From NCBI GenBank assembly GCA_937868455.1, contig CALMMO010000018.1, positions 1 through 6,561 of the forward strand: 6,561 nt of DNA. Reading direction: 5' to 3'. Origin of the DNA: an uncultured Marmoricola sp. (GTDB lineage: Bacteria > Actinomycetota > Actinomycetes > Propionibacteriales > Nocardioidaceae). Every line of letters starts with the position of its first letter. The first letter of the stretch is position 1. A model generated the notes under the pieces. The model saw only the letters and a list, made by a program, of their open reading frames with translations. It was not told the origin of the DNA and did not search any database. Made by a program: the position numbers and the translations under genes. Positions 1 to 5,167 of this stretch are shown in pieces.

Positions 1-44
1 CTTGCGCTTCCCCTGTGAAACTTCACATGGGAAGCGCAAGTTTT
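1..44 (+). terminator. Long hairpin with short T-run, possible terminator of a gene left of the window
   Basis: Perfect 12-bp arms CTTGCGCTTCCC (1–12) and GGGAAGCGCAAG (29–40) enclose a second complementary block, TGTGA (14–18) and TCACA (23–27), with one C·T mismatch (13/28) between the two blocks. The right arm is followed directly by TTTT (41–44). A long stem with a T-run fits a Rho-independent terminator for a plus-strand gene ending outside the window, but the T-run is short and the window edge hides what precedes it. The mirror strand has no T-run visible. It could instead be a REP-like element or a protein-binding palindrome. The stem is certain, its function is not. Confidence 0.5.
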
Positions 45-75
45 CCATGGGAAGTACGCCGACCAGACAGCTCAA

Positions 76-121
76 GACGTCATACGACCCGGTCCCAATA
101 GGTCTCGTTTCGTATGACGTC
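76..121. repeat. Perfect 12-bp inverted repeat with 22-nt spacer upstream of scoA
   Basis: GACGTCATACGA (76–87) and its exact reverse complement TCGTATGACGTC (110–121) are separated by 22 nt. Each arm contains the self-complementary hexamer GACGTC, and the two hexamers are 40 bp apart, about four helical turns. There is no T-run after it, so a terminator is unlikely. It lies about 100–145 bp before the scoA start, where a paired operator or an RNA stem in a long leader would be plausible. A complementary pair inside the loop (GACC 86–89, GGTC 101–104) competes with the ends of the arms. Confidence 0.55.
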
Positions 122-142
122 CGTCCGTAGCCGTCCTGGGCA

Positions 143-171
143 AGACGCCACCGCGTCTGTGGCGATAGGTT
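143..171 (+). promoter_or_regulatory. Overlapping alternative hairpins plus candidate −10 for the scoAB operon
   Basis: Two perfect 6-bp inverted repeats share bases and cannot form together: AGACGC (143–148) with GCGTCT (153–158), loop 4 nt; and CGCCAC (146–151) with GTGGCG (159–164), loop 7 nt. Two bases later comes TAGGTT (166–171), which fits the actinobacterial −10 consensus TANNNT. If it is a real −10, transcription starts near 178, leaves a leader of about 40 nt, and the repeats lie in the −35/spacer region as an operator would. No good −35 (TTGACA-like) is visible. If transcription starts further upstream, the repeats would instead be an RNA switch. The inverted repeats are seen directly; the promoter is an inference. 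Confidence 0.4.
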
Positions 172-207
172 GGTCAGGGCGGTGAGATGCCGCCTCAAGC
201 CGGGCCC

Positions 208-213
208 AGGAGG
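208..213 (+). promoter_or_regulatory. Ribosome binding site that sets the scoA start
   Basis: AGGAGG at 208–213 is a full Shine-Dalgarno match, 6 nt before the ATG at 220. The same AGGAGG-plus-6-nt arrangement precedes scoB (980–985, ATG 992). It argues for the ATG at 220 over the in-frame ATGs at 187 (no Shine-Dalgarno) and 214 (touching the Shine-Dalgarno). Confidence 0.8.
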
Positions 214-219
214 ATGGCA

Positions 220-990
220 ATGGACAAAGTGGTGGCGAGTGCCGCCGAGGCGGTAGCTGACATCGCACCAGGGGTGCGATTGGCAGTCGGCGGGTTTGGC
301 CTGTGCGGCATCCCGTCTGTGCTGATTCGAGCCCTGCTCGATCAAGGCGCCGACCAACTCGAAGCCGTGTCCAACAACTGCGGGGTTGATGACTGGGGCT
401 TGGGGCTACTCCTTCAGGAGCGCCGGTTGAGACGGATGGTGTCGTCGTACGTCGGGGAAAACAAGGAGTTTGAGCGCCAGTACCTCTCCGGCGAACTCGA
501 AGTCGAACTCACCCCCCAAGGCACACTCGCTGAGCGGATGCGGGCTGGTGGCTCAGGCATCCCGGCGTTCTTCACCGCCACCGGTGTGGGCAGTCAAGTT
601 GCCGACGGCGGGCTGCCGTGGAAGTACTCCTCCGACGGTTCGATCGAAATCGCCTCCCCGCCCAAAGAGGTGCGCGAATTTGGCGGCAAGAAGTACGTCA
701 TGGAGGAAGCCATCATCGCTGATTTCGCGATGGTCCGGGCTTGGAAGGGTGACCGGCACGGCAACTTGGTTTACCGCGACTCCGCGCGCAACTTCAATCC
801 ACTCGCCGCGATGTGTGGGCGGATCACCATCGCCGAGGTCGAGCACCTAGTTGAGCCTGGCGAATTGGACCCCAACCAAGTCCACACCCCTGGTGTGTTC
901 GTGCAGCGGGTTGTGGCGTTGAGCCCCGAGCAAGCGGCAGAGAAGCGCATCGAGAAGCGAACAGTGCGCCCGCGCGGAGAGGAGGCCTGA
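220..990 (+). CDS. scoA: Succinyl-CoA:3-ketoacid CoA-transferase subunit A
   Basis: 256-aa alpha subunit of a cytosolic type I CoA-transferase, which with ScoB moves CoA from succinyl-CoA to a 3-oxoacid such as acetoacetate, linking ketoacid catabolism to the TCA cycle. The GGFGLCGIP motif (residues 24–32) is the family-I subunit A signature. The central stretch [19 protein letters not shown], the following [16 protein letters not shown], and the later [16 protein letters not shown] and RNFNPLAAM segments are typical of the SCOT branch rather than AtoD-like acetate CoA-transferases. Length matches the family. Start chosen at 220 because of the AGGAGG at 208–213; the longer reading from 187 adds eleven atypical residues. 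It is followed by scoB after 1 nt, so the subunits are co-translated. The exact oxoacid substrate cannot be read from sequence; 3-oxoadipate is an alternative. No frameshift or missing motif. Confidence 0.93.
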   Translation: MDKVVASAAEAVADIAPGVRLAVGGFGLCGIPSVLIRALLDQGADQLEAVSNNCGVDDWGLGLLLQERRLRRMVSSYVGENKEFERQYLSGELEVELTPQGTLAERMRAGGSGIPAFFTATGVGSQVADGGLPWKYSSDGSIEIASPPKEVREFGGKKYVMEEAIIADFAMVRAWKGDRHGNLVYRDSARNFNPLAAMCGRITIAEVEHLVEPGELDPNQVHTPGVFVQRVVALSPEQAAEKRIEKRTVRPRGEEA

Positions 991-991
991 C

Positions 992-1624
992 ATGGCTTGG
1001 ACTCGTGAGCAGATGGCGGCCCGTGCAGCCGCCGAACTCAAAGACGGCTCGTACGTCAACCTCGGCATTGGGTTACCGACGCTGGTGCCCAACTACGTCG
1101 CCGACGACGTCGAGCTGGTGCTGCAGAGCGAAAACGGCATCCTCGGAGTCGGGCCTTACCCGTACGACGAAGACGTCGACGCCGACTTGATCAACGCCGG
1201 CAAAGAGACCGTCACGTTGCGGCCTGGCGCGAGTTTCTTCGACTCGGCGATGAGTTTCGGGATGATTCGCGGCGGCAAGATCGATGCCGCCATCTTGGGT
1301 GCCATGCAGGTCAGCGTCGTGGGTGATATCGCGAACTGGATGATCCCCGGCAAGATGGTCAAAGGCATGGGCGGCGCGATGGATCTCGTCCACGGTGCCA
1401 AGCGCGTGATCGTGCTGATGGAGCACTCTGCGCGTGATGGTTCCTACAAGATCGTCAACGAGTGTTCGCTGCCGATCACCGGTCTTGGCGTCGTACAACG
1501 AATCATCACTGACCTGTGCGTCCTCGACATCACTGCTGAGGGTTTGCAGTTGGTTGAGTTGGCACCCGACGTCACGCTTGAGCAAGTGCGGGCGGCCACC
1601 GAGCCACCTGTGCATGCGGGGTAA
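992..1624 (+). CDS. scoB: Succinyl-CoA:3-ketoacid CoA-transferase subunit B
   Basis: 210-aa beta subunit, normal length for the family. It carries the catalytic glutamate: the family signature [12 protein letters not shown] places it at Glu47, which forms the covalent enzyme-CoA thioester in this family. [13 protein letters not shown] (23–35) and the later [15 protein letters not shown] and [22 protein letters not shown] blocks are characteristic. It starts 1 nt after the scoA stop, with an AGGAGG (980–985) inside the end of scoA at 6-nt spacing, so it is in the same transcript and probably translationally coupled. Both subunits look intact, so an active heteromeric enzyme is expected. Confidence 0.95.
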   Translation: MAWTREQMAARAAAELKDGSYVNLGIGLPTLVPNYVADDVELVLQSENGILGVGPYPYDEDVDADLINAGKETVTLRPGASFFDSAMSFGMIRGGKIDAAILGAMQVSVVGDIANWMIPGKMVKGMGGAMDLVHGAKRVIVLMEHSARDGSYKIVNECSLPITGLGVVQRIITDLCVLDITAEGLQLVELAPDVTLEQVRAATEPPVHAG

Positions 1625-1626
1625 CC

Positions 1627-2112
1627 GTGGATCTCACTGACTTCTACGCCACCATCTCCGGGGTTGGCTTCACGCTGCTGGGCCTGTGGTGGGTCGTGGT
1701 CGACAAGCATCCTGAATGGTTTAAAGACCCGTTGACGGCGAAAATGGCGTACGTCGTGTCGCTGCAGTTCATGATCCCTGCCGCGAGTTCGGTGCTCTCA
1801 TTGGTGCCTTCGTCCTCGGGCGTGGTCTGGCGTGTCGTCTTCGCGGTGACCGGTCTGGTCGGCTTGGCGGCCACAGCGTTGGTCGCTCGGGCAGTGCCGG
1901 GCAATAAGCGTCGTACGGCGACCTTGACGTTGCTCTTCGGGCTACCTGTTTACATCGCAGTCGTGGCAGTGGCGGCCTTCCCCAAGGCGCTGCCAGCCGG
2001 ACTCACCGGGCTGCAGGTCGAAGCCTTCTTGATGGCATTCGTTTTGCTCCTGGGATTGCACGCGGTGTGGTTCTTCACCTATCGAAGCGAGACCAGCGAA
2101 ACCCCTCAATAG
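1627..2112 (+). CDS. Five-TM membrane protein of unknown function, in operon with scoAB
   Basis: 161-aa hydrophobic protein starting with GTG two nt after the scoB stop; only a weak GCGGGG lies upstream, so translation probably depends on coupling to scoB. I do not recognise a named family. Predicted helices by eye: about 6–25 (ending GLWWVVV), 40–60, 66–90, 98–118 and 130–151, followed by a short polar tail rich in Ser, Thr and Glu. Positive residues cluster in the loop 92–96 (GNKRR) and Arg153, suggesting a cytoplasmic C-terminus. No signal peptidase site, transporter signature or metal ligand set is evident. Its position suggests a link with ketoacid or organic-acid metabolism, but simple promoter sharing is equally possible. 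The start could be slightly later, but no better in-frame start codon with a Shine-Dalgarno is seen. Confidence 0.75.
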   Translation: MDLTDFYATISGVGFTLLGLWWVVVDKHPEWFKDPLTAKMAYVVSLQFMIPAASSVLSLVPSSSGVVWRVVFAVTGLVGLAATALVARAVPGNKRRTATLTLLFGLPVYIAVVAVAAFPKALPAGLTGLQVEAFLMAFVLLLGLHAVWFFTYRSETSETPQ

Positions 2113-2117
2113 GCTCC

Positions 2118-2146
2118 GCGCTTTGCCCGGCAGTTGTGCGCTTTGC
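2118..2146. repeat. Short direct repeat GCGCTTTGC ×2
   Basis: GCGCTTTGC occurs at 2118–2126 and 2138–2146, a 20-bp period, in the gap after the membrane protein. It could be two half-sites on the same face of the helix, or chance; it has no evident function. Confidence 0.4.
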
Positions 2147-2147
2147 G

Positions 2148-2161
2148 GGGGAGATCTCCCC
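2148..2161. repeat. Perfect 14-bp palindrome between convergent genes
   Basis: GGGGAGATCTCCCC reads the same on both strands and has no loop bases, and no T-run follows. It is a weak terminator at best and could be a protein-binding site or a minor transcript stem. It sits 36 nt after the membrane-protein stop. Confidence 0.45.
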
Positions 2162-2171
2162 GGTGAAGCGT

Positions 2172-2199
2172 CAAAGTCACAGGTTTACTTGTGACTTTT
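2172..2199. terminator. Probable bidirectional terminator hairpin at the hydrolase 3' end
   Basis: AAAGTCACA (2173–2181) pairs perfectly with TGTGACTTT (2190–2198) across an 8-nt loop that can add two further pairs and a wobble. On the plus strand the stem ends in TTTT (2196–2199), so it can stop the scoAB–membrane protein transcript. On the minus strand the stem covers the hydrolase stop codon (2177–2179) and ends in TTT. The stem is A/T-rich at its base and the T-run is short, so termination may be leaky. Confidence 0.55.
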
Positions 2200-2887
2200 G
2201 CACTGCTGCGCGGTACTCCTCGAACGCGCCCTCACTGGGATCAATCACCTCGAAGTGATCACAATCCAACTCGACCAACTCAGCATCGGGGTGGCGCTGC
2301 ACGAACTCCCGGCTTAGGGCCACAGGCACGATGTCGTCGTTGATGCCGTGCACGATGGTGATGGGGCAGGAGTAGCTGCGTTGCAGGGGATCGGCGTCGA
2401 CGAGGGGCGAGCCGGCCAAGAAGTTGGCGGTGGCACCCGTGCCTAGGTCGAGGTCGAGGGCCGGTTGCAGTGAGCACACCGGAGCCAGCGGCACGCAGGC
2501 AGCCACTTCGGGGGAGTCCGAAGCCAGCAGCAACGCGAGGTGACCGCCAGCGGAGTGTCCGGTGACCACCGCCGAAGAGGCACCCAGCGCGTCGAGGGTC
2601 GCCGCGAACGCGGCACGTACGTCGTCGTACGTCGTCGGCCAGCCACCGCCGTTGCCAACTCTGCGGTATTCGGGAGTGGCAACCACCCACCCTGCTTCGG
2701 CGAAGGCCGCAGCCATGGGTCGGGTGTGGAACCGGTCGTAGATCGCTTTCCAGAAGCCGCCATGAATCAAGAACAGCAGCGGCCCGGTGCCCGAGGGTGG
2801 TCGATGCACATCAATAACGGCGTCCTCGGCGGCGCCGTAGGAGATGACTTCAGAGGGCAGCGGGGTGTCGGCTTCCAGGACGCTCAC
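2177..2887 (-). CDS. α/β-hydrolase, kynurenine formamidase/esterase-like
   Basis: 236-aa soluble hydrolase with a complete catalytic apparatus: oxyanion-hole motif HGGFW (42–46), nucleophile elbow GHSAGG (Ser112), acid Asp184 in HGxxDxxVP (180–188), and His211 in DCDHFEVIDP. HGG-x-W near the N-terminus together with GHSAGG is the pattern of bacterial and eukaryotic kynurenine formamidase-type hydrolases and related carboxylesterases (BD-FAE/Aes-like). No tryptophan-catabolism genes lie nearby, so the substrate is open: N-formylkynurenine, small esters or other amides. No signal peptide. The GTG start is preferred because a TANNNT box lies exactly 6 nt upstream and no Shine-Dalgarno is present, fitting a leaderless mRNA. 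It converges on the scoAB operon and diverges from the DUF4177 operon. Confidence 0.85.
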   Translation of the reverse strand: MSVLEADTPLPSEVISYGAAEDAVIDVHRPPSGTGPLLFLIHGGFWKAIYDRFHTRPMAAAFAEAGWVVATPEYRRVGNGGGWPTTYDDVRAAFAATLDALGASSAVVTGHSAGGHLALLLASDSPEVAACVPLAPVCSLQPALDLDLGTGATANFLAGSPLVDADPLQRSYSCPITIVHGINDDIVPVALSREFVQRHPDAELVELDCDHFEVIDPSEGAFEEYRAAVQKSQVNL

Positions 2888-2899
2888 ACGTGAAGGTTA
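2888..2899 (-). promoter_or_regulatory. Leaderless −10 promoter element of the hydrolase gene
   Basis: Read on the minus strand, TAACCT (2899–2894) is followed by the 6-nt TCACGT and then the GTG start (2887). TANNNT 6–7 nt before the start codon without a Shine-Dalgarno is the usual arrangement for leaderless actinobacterial genes. No clear −35 is visible. Confidence 0.5.
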
Positions 2900-2908
2900 G
2901 GCGACGGC

Positions 2909-2920
2909 TAGAGTCGCGCC
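2909..2920 (+). promoter_or_regulatory. Leaderless −10 promoter element of the DUF4177–MBL operon
   Basis: TAGAGT (2909–2914), then CGCGCC, then the ATG at 2921. The 6-nt distance and the absence of a purine-rich Shine-Dalgarno indicate that transcription begins at or beside the A of the ATG. No clear −35 is seen; that region would lie inside the 5' end of the divergent hydrolase gene. Confidence 0.55.
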
Positions 2921-3076
2921 ATGAAGAAATGGGAGTACATGACCGCGCCTGTCCTGGTGCACGCCACCAAGCAGATCTTGGACAACTTCGGTTCCGATGG
3001 TTGGGAGCTCGTCCAGGTCGTGCCGGGGATGAACCCCGAGAACTTGGTGGCCTACTTCAAGCGAGAGGTGCAGTGA
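2921..3076 (+). CDS. Small DUF4177-family protein
   Basis: 51-aa protein beginning MKKWEYMTAPV and containing the family hallmark FGSDGWELVQVVPG (23–36), which ends in a short polar tail (YFKREVQ). DUF4177 proteins are small α/β proteins of unknown function, and from memory they are often found in actinobacteria immediately before a RidA-like gene, as here. The ATG follows a leaderless −10 box at 2909–2914. The stop TGA overlaps the ridA ATG by one base (TGATG, 3074–3078), so the two are translationally coupled. A longer reading in another frame across this stretch (from 2890) is rejected, because these residues match a known small-protein pattern. No catalytic residues can be proposed. Confidence 0.85.
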   Translation: MKKWEYMTAPVLVHATKQILDNFGSDGWELVQVVPGMNPENLVAYFKREVQ

Positions 3077-3531
3077 TGAGTGTTGAGGCGAAGTTGGCCG
3101 AGCTTGGCCTAAGCGTCCCGGAGGTTGCGAAGCCGGTTGCGGCCTACATCCCCGCAGTCCGCAGCGGTTCGCACATCTTCACTTCGGGCCAGTTGCCGAT
3201 GCGTTCTGGCCAGTTGATCGCAACCGGCAAGGTCGGCGGCGAGGTGACACCTGAGGTTGCCGTTGAGTGCGCACAGCAGTGCGCCTTGAACGCGTTGGCC
3301 GCTGTGAAGGCTGAGTTGGGTTCGCTCGATGACGTACGCCGTGTCGTCAAGGTCGTGTGCTTCGTGGCCTCGACCCCCGACTTCACCGGTCAGCCGCAGA
3401 TCGCCAACGGGGTTTCAGAGCTCCTTGGCAAGGTCTTTGGTGAAGCAGGCATCCACGCTCGTTCGGCGGTTGGTGTGCCGGTGCTTCCTCTCGACGCCCC
3501 TGTCGAAGTCGAGTTGATCGTCGAGGTCTGA
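3076..3531 (+). CDS. RidA-family (YjgF/YER057c/UK114) protein
   Basis: 151-aa protein. RidA proteins hydrolyse reactive enamine/imine intermediates released by PLP enzymes to 2-oxoacids and ammonia, protecting cellular enzymes in the cytoplasm. Visible features are SGSHIFTSGQLP (30–41), the central VAVECAQQCALNALAAVKAELGS helix region split over 61–83, and HARSAVGVPVLPLDAPVEVE (127–146), in which Arg129 aligns with the arginine that binds the substrate carboxylate in active RidA members. At about 150 aa it is longer than the 128-aa archetype and belongs to the actinobacterial-type subgroup with an extended N-terminus (MSVEAKLAELGLSVPE). Start at 3076: TGATG coupling to the upstream gene and GAGAGG (3063–3068) 7 nt before it. 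The stop overlaps the next start (TGATG, 3529–3533). Some subgroups lack imine deaminase activity, so activity is inferred. Confidence 0.9.
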   Translation: MSVEAKLAELGLSVPEVAKPVAAYIPAVRSGSHIFTSGQLPMRSGQLIATGKVGGEVTPEVAVECAQQCALNALAAVKAELGSLDDVRRVVKVVCFVASTPDFTGQPQIANGVSELLGKVFGEAGIHARSAVGVPVLPLDAPVEVELIVEV

Positions 3532-4382
3532 TGCGTCAGATCGTGCCCGAGCATGTTGTTGCTCGGGCAGCGGAGTACGCCGACGGCACCCGCACGCCAG
3601 TCGAACCCGACAACGCGGCCACGGTCGTGTTGTTGCGTGATGGTGATGCGGGACCTGAGGCCTACCTGCTCAAACGGCAAGCCTCGATGGCCTTCGCGGC
3701 TGGCATGGCCGTTTTCCCCGGTGGCGGTGTTGATGCCGGGGATGGGCAGGCCGACGGTTCGACGTGGATCGGCCCGACCCCTGCGCAGTGGGCCGAACGT
3801 CTGGAGACCACGGAAGATCTCGCCCGCGTCTTGGTGTTTGCCGCTGCGCGCGAGACCTTCGAGGAGACCGGAGTGCTCCTGGCTGGCCGCGACGCCGGCG
3901 ATCTGATCACCGACACCCACGAGAGTGGCGTGGAGCGTGACCGCGAGCGGGTGGTCAACAAGGAGATCAGTTTCGCTGACTTCTTGCGCAGCCGAGGGTT
4001 GCATCTGCGCACGGATCTCTTGCATGGCTGGGCTGGTTGGTTGACGCCGGTCTTCCAGCCGCGTCGCTATCGCACGTGGATCTTTGTGGCCCGCATGCCC
4101 GCCGATCAGCACGCCCGCGACGTCTCCACCGAAGCGCATTCGGTGACCTGGCTGCCGCTGATGGAGGTCGTCGCACAGGTGGAGTCAGGGGAGTTGATGA
4201 TGATGCCCCCGACGTACCTCACCTGCCTGGAGATGGGTCAACAAGCCACCGTCGATGGGGTGCTCGCTGCCGCTGCCCGACGCAAGGTGGGGATGTTTAC
4301 CCCGGCGGTGATTGAGTACGGCGACGCCTTCACCCTCTCTGCCCCCTCTGAGGTTGAGGCACTGCTTGAGGCGCGACCATGA
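3531..4382 (+). CDS. NUDIX hydrolase, NUDT19-like with insertion in the Nudix box
   Basis: 283-aa NUDIX hydrolase. The box is split: the PGGGVDAGD segment (63–71) carries the glycine end, and RETFEETGVLL (107–117) carries the metal-binding REUXEEXGU half with Glu108, Glu111 and Glu112. Between them the canonical box needs about 14 residues from Gly to Arg, but here there are about 41, an insertion of roughly 27 residues with WIGPTPAQWAERLET in it. This architecture, the length and the segment MAFAAGMAVFPGG resemble animal NUDT19, a peroxisomal/mitochondrial CoA diphosphatase. CoA or acyl-CoA diphosphate hydrolysis is therefore a reasonable guess, but nucleotide substrates are not excluded. 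C-terminal YRTWIFVARMP and MMMPPTYLTCLEM are typical of this branch. The start overlaps the ridA stop by 1 nt; the end overlaps the next gene by 4 nt (ATGA). Confidence 0.88.
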   Translation: MRQIVPEHVVARAAEYADGTRTPVEPDNAATVVLLRDGDAGPEAYLLKRQASMAFAAGMAVFPGGGVDAGDGQADGSTWIGPTPAQWAERLETTEDLARVLVFAAARETFEETGVLLAGRDAGDLITDTHESGVERDRERVVNKEISFADFLRSRGLHLRTDLLHGWAGWLTPVFQPRRYRTWIFVARMPADQHARDVSTEAHSVTWLPLMEVVAQVESGELMMMPPTYLTCLEMGQQATVDGVLAAAARRKVGMFTPAVIEYGDAFTLSAPSEVEALLEARP

Positions 4383-5167
4383 GCAGTGCCATGAGTTGGG
4401 CCGGCGGCGACTTCGGTGCACACGCGACTTGCGTGCTGGCTCCCAACGCGAACCTGATGACCCTCGATGGCACCAACACCTGGGTGCTGCGAGACGGTGA
4501 GCGTTCGATCGTGATCGACCCCGGTCCACCAGATCCGGGCCATCTAGCCACTTTGCGGGAGGTCGCTGGCCATGTGTCAGCGGTCTTGTTGACCCACCAT
4601 CACTTTGACCATTCCGAGGCAGCGCGCGAGTTCGCTGCATCGGTGGGTTGTGGGGTGCGGGCGTTGGACCCGGCATACCGCCTTGGCTCAGAGGGCCTCA
4701 ACGAAGGCGATGTTGTGAAGGTCGGCGACCTCGAAGTGCATGTTGTGGCCACCCCGGGGCACACCGCAGATTCGTTGTCTTTCCTGGTGCCCAATGACCG
4801 TGCGGTGCTCACAGGCGACACAGTGTTGGGTCGGGGAACCACAGTCGTGGCGCATCCCGATGGGCAGTTGGGTGCTTATCTTGATTCGTTGGACCGACTG
4901 CATGCTCTTGCCGAGAAGCGCGACATCACGACCGTGTGGCCTGGGCATGGTCCGGTGATTGAGGACGCGCTAGCGGTACTCGACTACTACATCGCGCACC
5001 GCACTGAGCGGTTGCGCCAAGTCGGGGATGCGCTGCAAACCTTGGGTCCAACGGCAACCGCACGCGCAGTCGTCGAACTCGTCTATGCCGACGTTTCACC
5101 CATCTTGTGGGGTGCAGCCGAGTTGAGCGTGCACGCCCAACTCGCCTACCTACGCGGCAGCGACTAG
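4379..5167 (+). CDS. Metallo-β-lactamase-fold hydrolase, LACTB2-like
   Basis: 262-aa MBL-fold protein. It shows NxxxMTLDGTNTW (23–35), DPGP (47–50), the metal motif THHHFDHS (His73, His75, Asp77, His78), TPGHTADS (His128), TGDTVLG (Asp147) and WPGHGP (His190), giving a full dinuclear zinc site. DGTNT plus DPGP and the C-terminal ~70-residue helical region (IAHRTERLRQV onward) match the LACTB2/glyoxalase-II-like group; human LACTB2 is an endoribonuclease, but bacterial members are mostly uncharacterised. Start at 4379 has ATGA overlap with the NUDIX stop and GAGG (4368–4371) 7 nt before; an in-frame ATG at 4391 is a weaker alternative. It ends head-on with crp: the shared CTAG (5164–5167) contains both stop codons. 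Mycobacterium Rv3677c occupies the same place beside crp. Confidence 0.9.
   Translation: MSSAMSWAGGDFGAHATCVLAPNANLMTLDGTNTWVLRDGERSIVIDPGPPDPGHLATLREVAGHVSAVLLTHHHFDHSEAAREFAASVGCGVRALDPAYRLGSEGLNEGDVVKVGDLEVHVVATPGHTADSLSFLVPNDRAVLTGDTVLGRGTTVVAHPDGQLGAYLDSLDRLHALAEKRDITTVWPGHGPVIEDALAVLDYYIAHRTERLRQVGDALQTLGPTATARAVVELVYADVSPILWGAAELSVHAQLAYLRGSD

Noticed and set aside
14..27. CRP binding site TGTGAAACTTCACA
   Set aside because: The spacer is 4 bp, whereas CRP/GlxR sites have 6 bp between TGTGA and TCACA, and the sequence is explained as the inner part of the 1–40 hairpin.
187..219. Longer N-terminus for scoA from ATG 187
   Set aside because: No Shine-Dalgarno before 187, eleven residues atypical of the family, and a strong AGGAGG correctly spaced for the ATG at 220.
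1073..1615. 180-codon open frame antisense to scoB
   Set aside because: Lies wholly opposite a well-conserved gene, gives a His/Asp/Arg-rich sequence without a recognisable motif, and has no promoter or ribosome binding site; a GC-frame shadow.
2617..2636. Tandem 10-bp repeat GTACGTCGTC ×2
   Set aside because: Falls inside the hydrolase coding sequence as TTYDDVR codons; two copies only, no sign of slippage or a regulatory role.
2890..3075. 62-residue N-terminal extension of RidA
   Set aside because: This stretch encodes the DUF4177 protein in another frame; the RidA family start is at 3076, coupled by TGATG.
3390..4139. 249-codon open frame antisense to ridA and NUDIX genes
   Set aside because: Spans two conserved, overlapping genes and lacks any family motif; explained by GC-biased codon use on the other strand.
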